Positions 5,222 to 6,054 of a stretch of 6,054 bases of DNA are shown here, in pieces. Source of the stretch: an uncultured Faecalibacterium sp. (GTDB lineage Bacteria; Bacillota; Clostridia; Oscillospirales; Ruminococcaceae); the NCBI GenBank assembly GCA_934501115.1, contig CAKSTO010000070.1, positions 1-6,054 of the forward strand. Reading direction: 5' to 3'. Below the pieces are notes generated by a model that was given only the letters and a program-made list of their open reading frames with translations, was not told where the DNA came from and made no database searches. Both the position numbers and the translations under genes were made by a program. Every line of letters begins with the position of its first letter. Within the stretch, counting starts at the first letter, position 1.

Positions 5222-6054
5222 CAGCCGAACAGCTCTGCAATGGCCTTTTCGTTCAGCTTGGAGCCGATGACCACCAGCTTGCCGCCCACATCTGCACCGC
5301 GGGCGCGCACTTCCCACTCGCCGGGCACATAGTCGAACTCCAGCCAGCCGTCTGCGCCGCCGTTCACGATGCCCTTGCTGCGCAGGATCATGCCGTAATT
5401 GCCGGTATCCAGCTCGGTGAGGGCGTGCTCCACTTCTGCCTTGGTGAACTTGCGGGCCGTCTCGACGCCCCAGCTGGTGAACACCTCGTCGGCGTCGTGG
5501 TCATGATGATGGTGATGGCCGCAGCAGCAGTGGCCGTCATGGTCGTGATGATGCTCGTGCTCGTCCTCGTCATCGTCGTCATCGTGGTCGTGATGGTGGC
5601 CGCAGCAGCAATGGTCGTGGTCATCATGATGGTGCTCATGCTCATCGTGGTCATCATCCTCGTCGTGATCGTGGTGATGCTCGTGCTCATCCTCGTCATC
5701 ATCATCGTGGTCGTGATGGTGGCCGCAGCTGCACACACCGTTCTCGTCATCGTGATGATGGTGGTGCTCTTCTTCCTCGTCCTCGTGGGCGTGCTCTTCG
5801 TTGGCCTTTGCAGCCATGGCGATCAGCTCTGCCTTGAAGTCGTCCTTGGTGGACATGGCCTTCAGGATCTGCTCACCGGTCAGCTCGTCCCATGCGGTGG
5901 TCACGATGGTAGCGGTGGGGTTCTTCTCGCGCAGCAGGGCGACTGCAGCGGCGATCTTTTCCTCGCTGGCGGTCTGGGTGCGGCTGAGCAGGATGCAGCT
6001 TGCGTGGCTGATCTGGTCGTCGTAGAACTCGCCGAAGTTCTTCATATACATCTT
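5218..6054 (-). CDS. COG0523/CobW family GTPase with His/Asp/Cys-rich linker (5' end off right edge)
   Basis: The frame is open to the right edge (AAG at 6054-6052 precedes the first visible ATG), so the P-loop half lies outside. Counting from that ATG, residues 1-80 (MKNFGEFYDDQISHASCILL, then SRTQTASEEK, then NPTATIVTTAWDEL) match the middle of COG0523 GTPases; LSRTQ stands where the NKxD motif usually is. Residues 87-187 are a metal-binding linker with about 39 histidines, many Asp/Glu, and cysteine clusters CSC (107-109), CCC (148-150) and CCC (175-177). Residues 190-277 are a CobW_C domain (FTSWGVETARKFTKAEVEHA, then MILRSKGIVN, then LVVIGSKLN). The family delivers metals, often zinc or cobalt, to client proteins using GTP. 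First visible gene of the minus-strand operon, about 90 bases before the next start. Confidence 0.92.
   Translation of the reverse strand, partial: KMYMKNFGEFYDDQISHASCILLSRTQTASEEKIAAAVALLREKNPTATIVTTAWDELTGEQILKAMSTKDDFKAELIAMAAKANEEHAHEDEEEEHHHHHDDENGVCSCGHHHDHDDDDEDEHEHHHDHDEDDDHDEHEHHHDDHDHCCCGHHHDHDDDDDEDEHEHHHDHDGHCCCGHHHHHDHDADEVFTSWGVETARKFTKAEVEHALTELDTGNYGMILRSKGIVNGGADGWLEFDYVPGEWEVRARGADVGGKLVVIGSKLNEKAIAELFGC
5550..5729. repeat. Imperfect direct repeat encoding the His-rich modules
   Basis: Two copies of about 55 bases, 5550-5606 and 5676-5729, are nearly identical apart from one extra GAC/GTC-type triplet and a few substitutions. They encode the two modules C-x-C-G-HHHDHD followed by an Asp/Glu run and EHEHHHDHD. 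A third, shorter module (CCCG then five histidines) is encoded near 5500-5530. The difference in length is a whole codon, as expected from slippage or duplication inside a coding region under frame selection. Confidence 0.7.

Noticed and set aside
5388..5750. Minus-strand frame rich in Met/Thr repeats
   Set aside because: It is the shifted reading of the His/Asp-rich codons of the CobW gene, so the repetitive translation is a frame shadow.
5500..5770. Possible CRISPR or satellite array
   Set aside because: The repeats are codon-based, imperfect, unevenly spaced, have no unique spacers, and lie within an intact coding frame.

Overview
The window looks like chromosomal DNA from a GC-rich gut Firmicute of the Oscillospiraceae/Ruminococcaceae, with Faecalibacterium or a close relative as the best guess. 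The reasons are strong AGGAGG-type ribosome sites, compact operons, protein sequences resembling those of that group, and an intergenic stem-loop element at 5163-5221 of a kind I associate with Faecalibacterium genomes. This placement is inference; there is no rRNA gene to confirm it.

Layout. (1) 1-326, minus: N-terminal part of a sugar PTS EIIC permease of the glucose/N-acetylglucosamine type, cut by the left edge. (2) 327-776: a 450-base divergent control region. It holds an extended -10 promoter for the PTS gene, an inverted repeat in its leader, several short palindromes, and a clear promoter (TTGCAA / TGaTATAAT) for the rightward operon. (3) 777-1864, plus: azlC and azlD, a translationally coupled two-subunit branched-chain amino acid exporter. 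(4) 1865-2069: a gene-free stretch with two consecutive nested RNA-like stem structures and a tentative promoter. (5) 2070-3622, plus: a thioredoxin-reductase-like flavoprotein followed 5 bases later by a Crp/Fnr-type regulator rich in cysteines, closed by a strong bidirectional terminator. (6) 3672-6054, minus: a convergent operon, transcribed right to left. It encodes a His/Asp/Cys-rich CobW/COG0523 metallochaperone GTPase (5' end outside the window), a second and atypical COG0523 GTPase fused to a C-terminal domain resembling DUF1980/TIGR03943, and a small membrane-anchored acidic Ala/Glu/Pro-rich protein.

How the genes may work together. AzlCD exports branched-chain amino acids. The flavoprotein and the Crp/Fnr protein look like a redox enzyme with its own regulator; the enzyme keeps the CxxC active site but lacks the usual NADPH-recognition motif, so its electron donor may not be NADPH. 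The minus-strand operon looks like a metal (probably zinc) handling unit: one GTPase has a large metal-binding linker, and the other has lost the family's cysteine metal motif and its usual base-recognition motif but gained an extra domain. This GTPase pair with the anchored acidic protein is the most unusual part of the window.
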